The notes: generated from the sequence alone by a model not told the origin. Counted from the stretch's first letter, positions 21,401-34,464 are shown. The stretch: DNA of 64,000 nt from Trichosphaerium sp. ATCC 40318 (GCA_038496445.1 JALMLS010000612.1:496001-560000); one strand, 5' to 3'. Numbers and translations: made by a program.

Positions 21401-24189
21401 GCTACATCAGTGAGTACATATTGAGCGTATAAACATCCTTTAGGTGATGGCAAATCGTCTACATATTCAGCCTCTCCAGAAGTTTGTTTTAGGCCAGAAA
21501 CTTTTGGAATGTATTCGGATATTGGGTACTCTAAATATGCCATCAATACACGTGATTTCTTATTTGTGATAAAAACTCACGTGCTGGGTCTGTTTGGTAC
21601 GTTTCGCTCCCTGAAGATACTGCGCGATCGTAGTATTGTGTTGCTGAAATTAGCCTCGGTGGTAAGGACTTGACGCAAGTCAATGCATATTTGTAGAACA
21701 TTGATGCAATCAAAGATTGTCGGTACGCAATCGATCCATGTACAGGGTCTAGAAACGAGATGTTCAGCACAACTGCTAAACTAGCACAAGGAGTTACCTG
21801 GCTCGTATTGTCTTATAATCCTGCGTATGGCTCTTTGTATGACCATAGTGCTATCAAATCTCTTACCAGTCAAGAACTTTTCAGCATCCGTCATTCGACA
21901 TAGCCGAGTAGTCCAACCTCCATATGCGATCACGGGACTCGATATAATACCTTTATCGTTTATAACCATCGATATACCGCCGTTTACAAATGCATGCGAA
22001 TTAACATGTCTCTTGGCAACCTTGTAGCATCTTACAACGCTCTGAGGTGCTGAGAATGGGATGATAACAGCAACTATTACTTTCCTTGCCAAACTGGTAT
22101 TGAGGAAAGAATCGAGATTGACTACTTTAGTGCTTCCAGTGGCTGCATCACCGATGGCATACATAGCATTTGCGGCTGCAAGAGTAGTAAAAAGATCAGA
22201 AGGAAACGCTTTTTCCTTATCATGAGCCATCGCAATCTGCAATGTATAATTAGAAAAACCAGGTGTATATAAAACTAAGTGCGTACATTCCCAGCAATGG
22301 AACCAATGTTTCGCACTTGCGTATTAGCAACACGCTTCAACAAATAAAGTAGCGATTTGAATGAAGAATACTCTGGTTTTCCTGTATCCGCTGCTTCTTG
22401 TATTGTTCTTATGAGGGCTTGGATTGATGTACAAGCACCGAATGTGAATGCTGTCGGCCCTTTGACTATTCCGTTAAGTCCAGGGACATCAGCAATGTAT
22501 AATAAGTGCTTTTGTGGAGGGTCTTTGTATATTCCAACAGAGGTGTTGCCAGCAACGAGACGGACTTTCTCTGGTGGGTACTTATTCAGTAACTCATAAA
22601 GCTGACCAATAGATGAAACAGTATGCCAAACGAATCCGTTGTCGCCAAAGAATGAAGGAGTTGGTACACGAACAAGTTTTCTCTAGAAATCAGAACCGTG
22701 AGTGCTTACACAGTCCAGCATTGATGTACCTCGTTTTTCTTGGAACAGTGATGGTGCTCTTTGAACTTCATTTGTTTGATAGGCATAACCTCGACATCAC
22801 GGTAATGCTCTGAAATGGTCGATTTCAGCTCTTGGCTATTCTCCTATTATAAATTTTAGATCATGAAGTTGTAGTTCTATTAATAGTAAGCTTACCTTGT
22901 GGTCGTTGTCAGTAGCAAAGGTATTGAAGGAGTCCAGAATACTGGAAAAGAGGAGGTTAGCATAGCAAAAGTAACTGGAATTATACCTTCTGTAGCCTGT
23001 GCAGCGACATAAGTTGCCGTCAAAGTAATCTTCAATGTCCTTTACTGTCTGTTTGGGATTCTCCTCCAGTAAGTTATACATATTCATAGCAAATCCAGGC
23101 GTGCCTAAAAACAGAGTATTAGCAGCACAAAACGTTGCTATATAACGTACAGAAACCGCATTGCGTGGCATTCATCGAAGCCATACGCTCTTGAATAGGA
23201 TGGTATCCTGATGCTGCAGAACCTAAACCTTCAATTGTTTCTACGTCCCATCCATTGCAAGACGCTAGCGGACGAAGACAAGAATTGACAGAAAGCGTAC
23301 TAAAAAAAAATCACAAACTCGAATAAAAAAATAATAAGGCATACACGAATTTGTTTGTATTGGGATCTTTCCGAGATATAACCACTGTACATACACCACA
23401 GCCACCTTCACCGCAGGTTTTCTTTGTCCCCGTTAACCCAACTAACTTGCAGTTACAGAACGGCATATGAGGTTACAAAAAATAAAATAAAAAATATGCA
23501 AAAAAACCGGTTTAAATCACGTGGGTGATTTGTTTCATCACGTGATTTGCTAATGTATTAAACCCTTTTTATAAATAGTTTTTGAGTGTTTTTTACGTCA
23601 CGTAGGTTTTAAAAAAAGCTCGGTTTGGGTAACGCACCTTTTGTTCTTAAATAGGTGTTTAGCGTCATTTTGGGATCGACTTTCTGTAATGTGTATTTTT
23701 TTCCGTTCACACATATTTTGAATTTACCAGTGATATCTTCTTTCTTTTTGTTTCCATGTATCAATACTTGAGGGCATTTTTCGTCTTCGTCGTCTTGCTC
23801 CGTTTTTCCTTGTCTTCGCAGTTTTTTTCTGTTGTCATAAAATTAACCAACTGTTTAGTTGTATCTAAGCGTACGTTGTGCTTTGGCCTAGAGGAACAAT
23901 TTCCGGTTTCAATGGTTCTTCAAGCACTGCACGAGAAGCTAATTTGTCTCTCTTTACTTTCTCTTCACTGTTCAGTGCTTCAATTGCTAAAGAGCATTGC
24001 TACAAAAGATTAAGCGGTTTTAGTTTTTGGAAGGGATTCCAATTTTACACTCGTACCTCATAAGTGGGAGGAGAATGTACCGCGTGACGCTTGGAGAAGA
24101 AATTAAATCACTCCTAAGTTATATTTAAACGGTACCTCACGAGTGTCCAACGACGGATAGAGTCTAGGACTCTTATTATTCCTATCCAT
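18494..24189 (-). CDS. xanthine dehydrogenase/oxidase family molybdoflavoenzyme with N-terminal extension
   Basis: A large many-exon gene. After an N-terminal extension (exons 24189-24136, 24089-24057, 23999-23875 and most of 23828-23638) comes the first 2Fe-2S domain: [10 protein letters not shown], then [16 protein letters not shown] with the four-Cys pattern. The second cluster is seen in [12 protein letters not shown]. The FAD domain shows [12 protein letters not shown] and RNIGSIAGN. The molybdopterin domain begins near [14 protein letters not shown]. The active-site Glu is in [10 protein letters not shown] near 18640. The C-terminus is LDAPATVK. These enzymes oxidise hypoxanthine and xanthine to urate; aldehyde oxidase is the alternative, as I did not locate the substrate-binding Arg/Glu. 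The roughly 105-residue extension is charged (EQDDEDEK) and not part of the family. Confidence 0.92.
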
Positions 24190-24977
24190 ACTAAATTCTT
24201 GTCACAGCGAGCTGTACAAGAGGTGTGATGATTTTAATAGAAAGATTTTATGTGTGAAAGTCAAAAATTATCTGATCCTTTTTTCGGGAGTGATTCTGCC
24301 ACGTCAAGCGATTATCGAAAAAAGTTAGAAAACGTGACAATAAATAAAATTTTAAACACCAAAGGCTTAAATATCATCAGATACTCGACATGGACCAGTC
24401 CTTAGCAGTTAAATATAAACAACGAGCCGTTTAGTTATCAGTATTGTTAATGAACGCCGGTCTTCGCAAGTGTCACAAGCAAATTAGAACTCTGAACTCT
24501 TTCGGAAGTTTGTTGTTCAAATAGTATTTTGGAAGTGATTCCCAAATTCACTTTTAGGTCACCGGACGCGGGCAAAAGCACTGGTCCTCATGGAGAAGAT
24601 ACGTGGAATTCATTGACTACTTTCCAAGTGAGCTAAAACCTGGAAGTTGAGAATTGCCTATGTAGCATCACGTGCTTCGCACAATAGCATAAGAGTACAA
24701 TCTGAAGTCGTAACTATGCAGAAAATTGGTTGAACGCAAAGAAATGCTAGAATTTCTTTGGAATCCATTGTAGATAACTGTGATTAATTTGTATTCAGTG
24801 CATGTTTTTCAAGACTGTCCACGCAATCTATTACTATGCTTCAGAAACACAGAAACGGGATTGTTTTAGGTTTACAATTTGTGTGCCACAGCAAACGCAA
24901 TGAAGTTAAGTCCACTATTCTTAACAGCAGCTAACTTTGTTAATTATTGCCAACATTGACGATAAACGTATCACGTG
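24190..24977. other. divergent intergenic region with CACGTG sites
   Basis: About 790 bp between the starts of xanthine dehydrogenase and the Cys-rich protein. A palindromic TCACGTGA lies directly at the Cys-rich start (24972-24979). No gene or RNA is visible in the rest. Confidence 0.5.
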
Positions 24978-27214
24978 ATGTTTATAAAACAAACTACAGT
25001 TTACTTAGTGCTTATCGTACTTCTGTCAGTCTCCTTGGCTAAATGGAGAGGTTGTGGTGACACCTGCAACAACAACAACCAAGTGAGTTACATTATCAGT
25101 TTGGGAAGAGCCAAAAAGTTTTTCTTCGCGCCACGCTTTAGCGTCTTCTTCGTTTATAAAGCAGCCCCATTAACTCTACATAGTGTAGTAACGCTCTTTG
25201 CTCTGACTGCGTTGACGGCATTTGTAAATCAGGTACGCTAAATTTTACCGACTACACCTGTTCGTACACGCACGTGCGGTAGAACGTTAAACATTCTGTA
25301 AAAATACCAAAAAAACTATTGCCGTTGATCTTTTCTGTTTGCCGCTTTGTCGTTGTCTAATAGGAACTCAGGTCTCAAGTGTAACAACACATGTACAGTA
25401 GACTCTGACTGCGAAAGGCTTCGTTATTGCTATTCTTGTACTGGAAACAGATGTAGCCCAGGACCTCTTTACCCTATTGAGTGCCCTATCTGTAAAACAG
25501 ACGCCGACTGCCCAAAAACAGGGTGCACAAAGTGTATTGGAGGTACCTTCCAACAAAAGTCTCTTTCTTTGCCTAATTGTTATTAGATGATCCAGAAGCC
25601 CCAAAACGTTGCGTAGCTGGATGTGGCGTCGAATGTGAACATAACTACGAGGTAGGAGCATGCGTTTCTGAAGAATTAACAAATTAAACTGCTTTTTTTT
25701 CTTTTAGTGTGGTTATGATACTCCTTGCTCTTACTGTGACCACGACACCAAAAAATGTTCAAAGGGCGGTCCTTGTGGAACGAGATGCGGTACACAATTT
25801 ATTTATTGGATTTTTTTTGTGCTACACATGTTTTGTTCTAGGAACTCACTTTTTCTTTTTTCTCTAGGTAACGACGGAGACTGTGATAGTGCAACAAATT
25901 GCCACACTTGTATTGACTTTACATGCAGCGTACCTTGTGGTAAAAAGTGCGATCATAGCTCACAATGTAACGGACCTATCACTGGTATGTTTTTTTTTCT
26001 CACCTGATAAAAAAGCGAATGTTAACGTGGTCTTCAGGTTGTGGTATCTGCTCCAACGGTGTCTGTAGCCCAGGAACTGAGTGTGGTGCTCGCTGTGTAT
26101 ACGACAGAGATTGCCCAGGTACACTTTGAACTAAAGCAAGGCTCCTTCAACTAAAACATCCTATTAGCTACATGCAGCAACTGTAACCAAGGTATTTGCA
26201 GCGGTGTCGTATGTAACGCGTAAGTAAAACACGAAAATAGCTTTGCCAATCCATGCACGGTTTTTTGGTCAACACGTGCTCAATTTTTTTTCTATTTTTT
26301 AGTCACTTAAATAACCACCACTAGCACTTGTAAGGTAAACACAGATTGCATTGGCGCTGAGCCATGTTCCTCTTGCACTGATGGTAAGTAGTTCTTTTAT
26401 TTGTTTTCGAAAAACCAAACGTAGTTTAACTCGTAAAAGGTCAATGTGGTGTTGCTATTTGCGGAAGTAACTGTGATGGCGATCAAGACTGCGGTAATGC
26501 AGGAGAATGCAAATCTTGCCTCAACGGAAAATGCAACCCATTGCAATGCGGAAGCCACTGTAAAATGGTACTTGACTGACTCATTCCTCTTATTTTCTTA
26601 TAATCGCTAGGATACTGATTGTAACGGTGCTGCTGGTGGATGTGGTGCTTGTCTCAATGGAAAGTACGTACAACAGCTTTAGAACCGTTGGTATCTTTAT
26701 TAAATCTTAAACAGATGCGGTAAACGTGGATGCGGAAGTCCATGTCAAACGAACACACAATGTGCTAATTCCGAAAGTGAGTGTCGTGTATGTAAAGAAG
26801 GTACATGTACCCCAGCTATTCCTCCAGATCAATGCGATTTGAACAGACCTTGCATATCAGGAAACAAGTAAGCACAGAACAAAAACATAAAAAGCGTTTT
26901 GAGTTAACAAACCTCTTTAGCAACATGTGCCCAATGGATACTTGCTCAAGATGTGATCCATACACTAACACTTGCCGGTAAGATATTTTATTTAACGTAT
27001 TACTTTGCTTAACACATTGTTTTAGTCTCGGTGGACCTTGTGGCGCTGCTTGCATTGTTAACACAGGTATGTATTTATCTTCTTGCGAATATGTTTTATG
27101 GCTGTTTTAACCTTCGTTTTAGATTGTGACCAAACTGGTACATGCAAATTCTGTAAAAACATTTGCGTTACTACCACTGAATATTATGGCAGTGACAAAG
27201 CTGTAATTAACTGA
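24978..27214 (+). CDS. secreted Cys-rich repeat protein
   Basis: A signal peptide (MFIKQTTVYLVLIVLLSVSLA) is followed by a chain of small exons, each coding one or two Cys modules such as CSDCVDGICKS, CERLRYCYSC, DADCPKTGCTKC, CDSATNCHTC, CGICSNGVCS and CGACLNGKCG. The spacing C-x(2,4)-C-x(5,7)-C recurs throughout, suggesting disulfide-bonded EGF-, knottin- or variant-surface-protein-like modules. There is no membrane segment at the end (final residues about DKAVIN), so it is probably released. Most introns are phase 1 (after the first base of a Gly codon), which lets modules be duplicated or lost without a frame change. Total is about 400 residues. Function is unknown; adhesive, protective or inhibitory roles fit. 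Confidence 0.82.
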
Positions 27215-28036
27215 GTAAATACCTAAATAAAAGTGTTGAAATGTCAAAAAATCTGTCAGTTTTATGTATTCTGTTTTTGGCAAACAAAAGGTTCGCATTG
27301 TACACCACAAGTTATTATTTTAAATCATCCGTCAAACTGAATCCTTGAAAGTACCATTCAAGCGTCTCGTACTTCCTGAATCTCTATATTTCTCATTGCT
27401 TCTAGTCTCCAAGGTACTCTACAATAGCTAGCATATCACTTGCAGCCTTTTTACAACAGACAATGAAGAAAATCTCGGAACTGGCGGCAATTTCGCTTCA
27501 TTTAGAGATCTAGATATCAGAACATCTCTTTTGGACTGGAGTTACTACTATATCGTTGAAACGAATAGTATTAGCGCTAGCATGTTTTTGATGTGATTTA
27601 AAGGTGTTCTACACTGTTGCGCAACTTCTTATCTTTGGACTCCTTGTTCATTAGATTAGATGGTCGTACTTTTAATGGCGCTTTGACGTCGTGTTCGCTA
27701 GTGTTGTAATAGTTTAACTAGTTGTATGAAGGTTTCGGCTCCAGAAGTTGCTACGAGGAAGCGAGAAAACATTCAAAAATTTCGATACCGTCCTACTTTA
27801 TTTTTGAGAATCTTCTAGTCACGTGATAAAAACGCTCAAAAAATCAAACACTTGTACTCGTTATAAAGTTTATTTGAAGGTGATTGCAGTTCGAGCGTAG
27901 CTCACAACTTAATGCAACACCTAGGCCCTTTGACTAAGTAACATCCAAAACTGGTAAAGGTAGCCACTCTAGCGAATACAATACAAAGGCTTGGTGAAGT
28001 GATTAAGCTAACAAATTTATTGGCGAGAACAGATTT
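27215..28036. other. intergenic, no gene seen
   Basis: About 820 bp between two convergent genes. It has an AATAAA-like poly(A) signal near 27226 and one TCACGTGA-like site near 27820. No convincing ORF or RNA. Confidence 0.45.
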
Positions 28037-28462
28037 TTATACGAGTTGCCATTGCGGAGCGCTGCCACAACTGGTTCCTTGAATACGACTACCAGTATTT
28101 CCGCTGGTTACACATGTACCAGAAGCAACCTTTAACTTTTTATCGCTACCAAGATTGAATAATTGCTTGCCAGAGTAAGTGCATGGAGAGGTTCCAACGT
28201 AAAGATTAGGGTTTGTTAAGTTGATATCCAATTCAAGGCACCACCCTGTTGCATAATTTCTGTAAGCTTTTCCGCCAGGGCGAGATATTTGATACCAATA
28301 CTGTGATGGCGACTGCGAGGTGCTCAAAGCTATGGTTTGCATTCTCACAAGGCTGCTAGGAGCTTCCATGGCAATGTTAATGCCTACTCTTTTGAACTGA
28401 ACAAGCGCAGAGATCGATGATGCGAAGGAACATACCAACAGAAGGAGTAAGAGGTGATGCAT
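28037..28462 (-). CDS. secreted single-domain beta-trefoil (ricin B-type) lectin-like protein
   Basis: An intronless frame of 141 residues. The ATG at 28462 was chosen because it starts a clear signal peptide (MHHLLLLLLVCSFASSISA); the frame extends further upstream but with low-complexity basic sequence. The mature part has the trefoil pattern: GWCLELD, then PCTYSGKQLFNLGSDKKLKV and SAPQWQLV at the end, where Q-x-W marks the third hairpin of B-type lectins. Only one domain is present and there is no enzyme domain, so this is a carbohydrate-binding protein, not a two-chain toxin. Ligand unknown. Confidence 0.72.
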   Translation of the reverse strand: MHHLLLLLLVCSFASSISALVQFKRVGINIAMEAPSSLVRMQTIALSTSQSPSQYWYQISRPGGKAYRNYATGWCLELDINLTNPNLYVGTSPCTYSGKQLFNLGSDKKLKVASGTCVTSGNTGSRIQGTSCGSAPQWQLV

Positions 28463-31452
28463 TGCGTGTTTATATTTTGGTTTTGGTTTTGTGATGTGAT
28501 AAGTGTCATGTTCACTTGTTTGGTTTGGGTTTCCATTTGTACCACTAGTTATGGCGTTCGTTGTTGGAATACATGATCTATGTAACATGTTGATTAATAG
28601 TACTAAGGATTGAAGTAGTACAGAATTCTGTGTTTCTAGAAGCAATCTTTTTCTTCGTTTTTTTTGAAACACTGTAATTAAATGGTCCCGATATTATTAT
28701 ACGTTTGCTATTTCCGGGTTTTTCTTATGTTCTGTTTAGTTTCGAATTGAATCACATGAAGCAGCGGACAGTGATTTCCAACCATTGCTGTTTTACCGAC
28801 TGTACACGCTGTAGTATAGCATGTGTAAAGGCCTTGGCTTTGTTTAAGGTTGGTTTATGGCCTACAATCCTTTTTCTCTATTGTTTGTAAAAAAGGTTTG
28901 TAGCGTACTCTAGTACGTTTAGACACGCGTATGACATTGGAAATTATGCAGAACTGTTTTATTATTTTTATTCACATTACATTGTGCGCCACACCTATTT
29001 AGGGTTTTTATGTGCACTACAAGTCCACTACCCAGTCGTTTCTTTTCGAACGTCAAAGATACTTCAGATAAGAAGAACTGTGGTACTGGGACTTTTTTCC
29101 TTGCTGTTGTTTATATTCGAAGGGTCACGTGATTGTTTGGCCAAAATCTTGTTTTGAGGCGATATTGCTTCTCGAGTTCTTTAACTTTGTAAAACAAGTC
29201 TTGATCACTACACTACGTCAAAGGCAAAAAAAACAAAACCGGCAAATCGAAGCATACAAGTCTTGTAATCGCTACCATGGCTTCAGGTTTATAGATCACG
29301 TAACCACTGGTTGCCATTGGTTTAATAGTGTACATTAGGCGTTACCAAGATTCGAACCTGAACATTGAACAAACTGACGAGGCCATCAGCATCTACACAT
29401 TAACCTCGCACAACAGTAAATTACACTACATCGCAAACGTAGCACGCGTTATATGTCGTTTCATTTCTGTTGCAGAACCATCGTGAGTAGCGATGTTCCA
29501 AACGGATACATCCTGCGTTAAAAATTCGTGCGAAAAAAATTTTCTCAGTTTAGAAGAGAATTTAGATATTCTTCCAGGTTTTATGGTGGGACAATACAGC
29601 ACGAATTACATTCTTGTTAATATCCCAAACCATTTTGAAACATCCTCACGGCCGCAGCTGAGACATTTTTTCACACAGCGACTGATCAAACTACAGAATT
29701 TTGAATTCAATTTTTATCCCGATTGCTTTGTCCAGAAGTAACAATGCCTGACAGCCAAAACTAGAAGAACTTGTAAATACAAAAAACATGAAAAAGTTGA
29801 AAAATAGTGACGTCACTTGTACTTCTCGAAAAAACGCCAAATTTCCGTGAGTTCCTTGTTTCGTTTTCAATTTCAATAAATTCTTGCCTTCCCACTTTTC
29901 AGAAAACCAAAGTTTGCTACTGGTAGGTACCAATGGCCATAATTGCGATCATGTACAACTACGTACTTTGAGTAAAGCCACAATAAGTTGTTTTTATTGC
30001 AAATTTTAAACCTTTTTCGCTTTGTATTAAACCCAGGAACGCCTTGGTAACTGGGACGCGTAACCCAAATGTCTCTAAAAAAAGTACTTACGTTGGTTAT
30101 GATACGACTTGTGTAGGCGGGTGCTGATCCTAAGAATCAGCACCTGCCACTATCAACTCAAAACCCAAACGATTTACCACTATAAGCTCACCATAATTGG
30201 AAGGCAAGTCTGGCAATGATTCTCCGATACTCTTTTGCAACAAGTTAGCACGTTTATTTACGAGCAAGCTCTGGCAATACCCAACTTCATCTACCGGCAG
30301 TGTGTTTCACAAAAAAAGAGCCAAAGGATGCAAAGGATTCACTACAATGCGTCTACTTGTTCCTGCACGCCACTGACTCAATCACCTCTAATATGGGTGC
30401 TCTCAGGTCACTGCACCTTCGCCTCACAGCCAGCCCATTGAATAAAGAAAGTACAACAAACTGATTTCTCAGTTCTGAATAATGTAGAACAATGTTGAGA
30501 ACCTCTTTAGTCGTGAACTTTTACAATCATCCAAGGCGAATTTATTGAACTGCACAATTTCAAGTTGTGCGATTGCTTTCTGCAAAAAACTGGCATATTA
30601 AAAAATGTATCATGATTCATTCTATGAATATCTTCAAATCCGCACGAGCGAATACTCATTAAATATTGAAGGTACACATACAAGGGCAGGTTTAATTAAG
30701 GTTTAGTATCAAACAATTTTGCCACGTCATTTTTTTACAAACAGAAAACAATCGTTACAACTATGAACCGCAAGGCCTCTAAGATCAATACAAAGCAAAC
30801 ACTGTGAACCACAATATTTTCTGTACATACAGTTTGGAATACTTAGCTTCATATGCTCACACTAGCTACTGGGATGGTGTAAACCTGAAAGCATGGGAGG
30901 AGACTCCCTACGGCCAGTGTACTACATCGAAACAAAACTATCAAAACTCATCTACTGTAATACAAACTATGTCATGTGCAACCTGTGTATTGATATACAT
31001 TGCATCTTAGTGGCACAGAGATTCAGCGTAGCGGGGAGGCTATAGAGCCGTCCATGAGACACCCGTACTCTGTGGCCTACAGCTCTGATTTAACGAGATG
31101 TTCAACTGCAAATATCTCATCCAAGCACTTTCAAAGGATAGCAGCGTATAAAGACCTAGCTATCCTTGTGCTGGTATTTTACCTTGATATAACAACGCGA
31201 CTATAGTGAACTTAAGGTGTAATAAAATGACACCTGGAAGTCAGTAATATGTCTATAGTAGGCGTGATTAAACCCACAAACCGATTGATACAGAAATGTA
31301 TCTTATCTGTACATGCTGCGGTCTTTCAATGGTGATCCATCCCTTTTTGACAAACATCCTGCGGTTTTGAAACTGGCATTTTTTTGAAAAAGCTATTTGT
31401 ACAATTTTTATTTCCATCTTTTCATAGCTGGACAGCAAGTATGCTGGAGTTA
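28463..31452. other. 3-kb stretch without recognisable genes
   Basis: The longest gene-poor part of the window. Frames are short and unlike coding sequence. I see one small hairpin (listed separately), a B-box-like AGATTCGAACCT near 29350 that does not fold into a tRNA, and scattered CACGTG sites. A non-coding RNA or degenerate element could be hidden here. Confidence 0.4.
30116..30148. repeat. short perfect-like hairpin
   Basis: ggcgggtgctgatc (30116-30129) is the reverse complement of 30135-30148 except for two G-U type positions, with a 5-base loop. It lies in gene-poor sequence and has no T-run, so it is not an obvious terminator. Confidence 0.45.
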
Positions 31453-32124
31453 CTAATCATTGGAAAACATATAGTTATTAGTGCCGCCATACACCATCAT
31501 TGGAGGCTCGCATTCGAGGCATGCTATCCCAATATCAACAAAGAGATAGGGCTCTGCACCCTTTTTTATTATTCTCTTGCACTTTGTGCATCTCTCCGGT
31601 ATGAAACTTGGCGGGTTGGCAAGTTTTTCAAAATTGTAGTCGTTCGTGCCGTAATACGCTACAATCTCCTTATCGTTGCTCATATTTCGGCATTTTGGGC
31701 AATTTGTCCATTTGTTGGGATGACGTTTGAGGTGATGAAATCCGCACATTGTGTACCGTTCATGGTTAATGTAGCAACTGTCTCTTGCGTAAATGGATGT
31801 TGGAGACATTTGATAACTGTCGTCACAAATCCATTGAGTACAACAAGCTGTACGTGTTAACTTGTTTGTTTTGCCACATATGCCGCACTAGCTTCGTTGT
31901 TAAAACAGTGTCAACCATATTTCATCGTTAAAGCGTACGCAGGGCGCTGTTTTAGATCTAGCAGCGTTTTTGGCTTGAAACCCACAAGACGACTTGTGCG
32001 TGTTCCAATGTATCTTTTGACACCTTCTGCTACAATAACGTACTTTACGGCAACCGCTACAGCGTGCCAACTTTTTCTTCCCAGACTGTTGGCAATTGGC
32101 GCATTTTTGGGGTTTTTCAGCCAT
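31453..32124 (-). CDS. MYND zinc-finger protein with second Cys/His cluster
   Basis: Two exons, 32124-31939 and 31887-31453, spliced in phase across 51 bp, give 206 residues. Residues 8-47 are a MYND finger: CANCQQ...CSGC...VRYCSRRCQKIHW..H...C. After the intron comes CGICGKT...CC.QWICDD, then YARDSCYINHERYTMCGFHHLKRHP and CPKCRN, a Cys/His block that I recognise from fungal and algal MYND proteins of unknown role. MYND fingers bind Pro-rich peptides in transcription regulators. It lies just downstream of the SMYD gene on the same strand; the two may have related chromatin roles, but that is inference. Confidence 0.8.
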
Positions 32125-32308
32125 TTCTGTGTCATCAACAAAGTAATCAGAACTTTACACGCGTGACTTAATCACACGCGTAACAATGAACACGGATTTT
32201 ATCTTGTTTCGTTTCGTTGATATTTCAATAGCTCGTATTCGCTTAGTAAGAACTGAAGAGTTGAGCCAACGTTTTTGTGGACATTATATTTTTATTTCTT
32301 TCATATTT

Positions 32309-34464
32309 TTAATGCTCCTCTTCTTCCTCATCTTTAAGATGCCATGTTTTCTCTTGCCATTTCTCCCAAATCCATTCACCATCATCGTACTTAATCAAGT
32401 AAGAATCTTCATCCTTTCTATACTTTATAATCACTCCCTTATACCATGTATTGTATAACGGCCAATATAATCGCACAGATTGACCTACGCAAAAAAAAAT
32501 AAGTAAGACGAGTAAACAATCAATCGCTACGCGTACCTAAAGTTACACCATGCTCTTCAGGTACTTGATCTGTAGGTGCTCCGTCATCTTTAACACCTTC
32601 ATCAGAGTAGTACTAAACAATTAATAAGCTCAAACAGCGCATTTTGTAAATACTTGCCTGTGGATCGTAGTACGGATCAATTAATTCTGGATATTGCTCT
32701 TGGTAGACACATCTGTCACACTAGACACTTTTTAGATACAACGCCGAAAGTGATGTAATACCTTGCAAACAAAGAAATATTTATCAGATAGGCACTCTCG
32801 CCTATCTTTTAAGCCTGTAGAGATATCAATGTATGATATACACACCTCTGCATCCTTTAAAACAGAAAACAATTAGTAATGCCTAGATACAACAGGAGGA
32901 GTTAACGCACTTTTGCAATATCGTATACACTTGTAAACTCCATAAAAGGACTTAACTGTGTTTTACAGCGACCAAAAGTAGCATTAGGCCAACAAGAGTG
33001 ATTAAAAAATGAAGCTCTAGGGTAGACCTAAAGAAAAAAATGAGAAAACTAAACATGGTTTTACGTAAGAAAAATGAGCTTACACCATATCCTAGACATT
33101 CACCAGTATCGCCCCAGATACCAAACATATTAACACGATGTTGACAATACATTTCCAAGAGATCATCTTCATCCATTCTAGCTTTCTACAAAAGAAATAA
33201 ACTAAGCTTTTGTTGTAACTGTAGTTGCATCCAGCAATTTTTACCTCAGGCATGAGCCAATTGGCTACTCTTACTATAGACATTAATGTCTGTAAAGTGT
33301 CTGGATCATAACATTCTTTATTAGATATCAAGTGAGCATATTGTTCAGTAAATGAGTCGACCTACAATTTGTTACTAAAAAACAACAAAATACATAAGGG
33401 ATCCAGCACATAATTTCAACAACCCAATAACACGTACTTCTATACTAGGATCTGCCTCTTTTTTATCACGAGCAATTTGACGCTTATTCATAGCTCTAAT
33501 AAGAAGTCTGACATCTGTCAATAAGTCATCGCAAAGGCCATAATATTCCTTAACCCATTCAGTGTCAAGTGCAGATAACGCTGCCAATTCATATCCCTCG
33601 TGCTCATCTTTATCTAACTCTTTACATTTACCACAACAATACCAAAGCTGACGTGAAGCAGATTGTATAGGGTCGATTGGCAACTCAGCCCAAACATCAA
33701 CTGGTTTTTCAATTACTGCAGGCTCAACGCCTTCAGGTAGATCTGGAAGGTCCCTTTTTGGCGGTTGAGATTGCTTAGCCTTTCCTTTACCCTTCACAGT
33801 TGATGGTGCTAGCATTTATAAGCATATTAGGCGTTTTAACGCTTTCTATTTTTTGTTTGTTTGGTATCTGTTTAAACTGGTACCTTTCATTGACGACGCA
33901 GTACTTTCAGTGTTATAACCATCGTTTAGACCTTCTGGGTCGTCGCCAAATTTTCGAAAGCAGTGAGCGCATACCTAAATTACTAATGTTACTATTATAG
34001 GCGTAATAAGGTTGCGGAGCAAGGTAATTTACTACGTACGTTGTTCTTTCTTGGTTCGTACGGTACAAAGACAAAAGGCTCGCATAGCATGACAATTTCG
34101 CCGCTTTTGGCGTCACCACTGCCTGTCATACCGTATCCTGGCTTTATTAGATCACAATGTAAAAATAATAAAAAGAAATCGTTCGGTCATTGTTGTGGCT
34201 ACTATTTCAATTTTTAAAGTAGATTGAGTGGCGATTAAGCGTAAAAGAAAATATTTTGTCACCTTTGTGCTCCATTTGCGTTAATTCTAGATCCCACTTG
34301 CTCTGCTTGAACCACGTTTGTAATCTAGACTCAACAGTCTCTCTGTACGCTTTTTAGCACAAATTGTACTGTAAAAACGCGCGGGCTGTCACAAAAGTAA
34401 CGCACCGTCCTTCAAGCCGAGATTCCGGAAAGGCTGGTGCCGCATTTGACTCAGAGGTTGTCAT
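32309..34464 (-). CDS. SMYD-type SET-domain protein with C-terminal Tudor-like module
   Basis: A minus-strand gene with many short introns, from ATG at 34464 to TAA at 32309. In order: a charged N-terminal helix (TWFKQSKWDLE), the start of SET (GYGMTGSGDAKSGEIVM), a MYND-type insert (VCAHCF...LWYCCGKCKELDKDEHEGYE), DVRLLIRAMNKRQ, then the SET core ASFFNHSCWPNATF and GAEVCISYID, where NHS and the Tyr bind S-adenosylmethionine. After the post-SET Cys region the last exon encodes GQSVRLYWPLYNTWYKGVI...YLIKYDDGEWIWEKW, a Tudor/Agenet-like fold. SMYD enzymes methylate Lys in histones or other proteins; the Tudor-like tail suggests reading of methylated targets. A broken copy of its middle part lies at 46298-46721. 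Confidence 0.85.

Noticed and set aside
28463-28672. Longer N-terminus for the lectin-like protein
   Set aside because: The extra 70 residues are basic and low complexity, while ATG 28462 starts a textbook signal peptide.
29340-29420. B-box-like AGATTCGAACCT suggesting a minus-strand tRNA
   Set aside because: The T-arm is weak and no 5' acceptor strand (GGCGTTA) or anticodon arm is found upstream, so no cloverleaf forms.
31897-32166. Plus-strand frame over the MYND gene
   Set aside because: The minus strand holds the true zinc-finger codons; this is a shadow.
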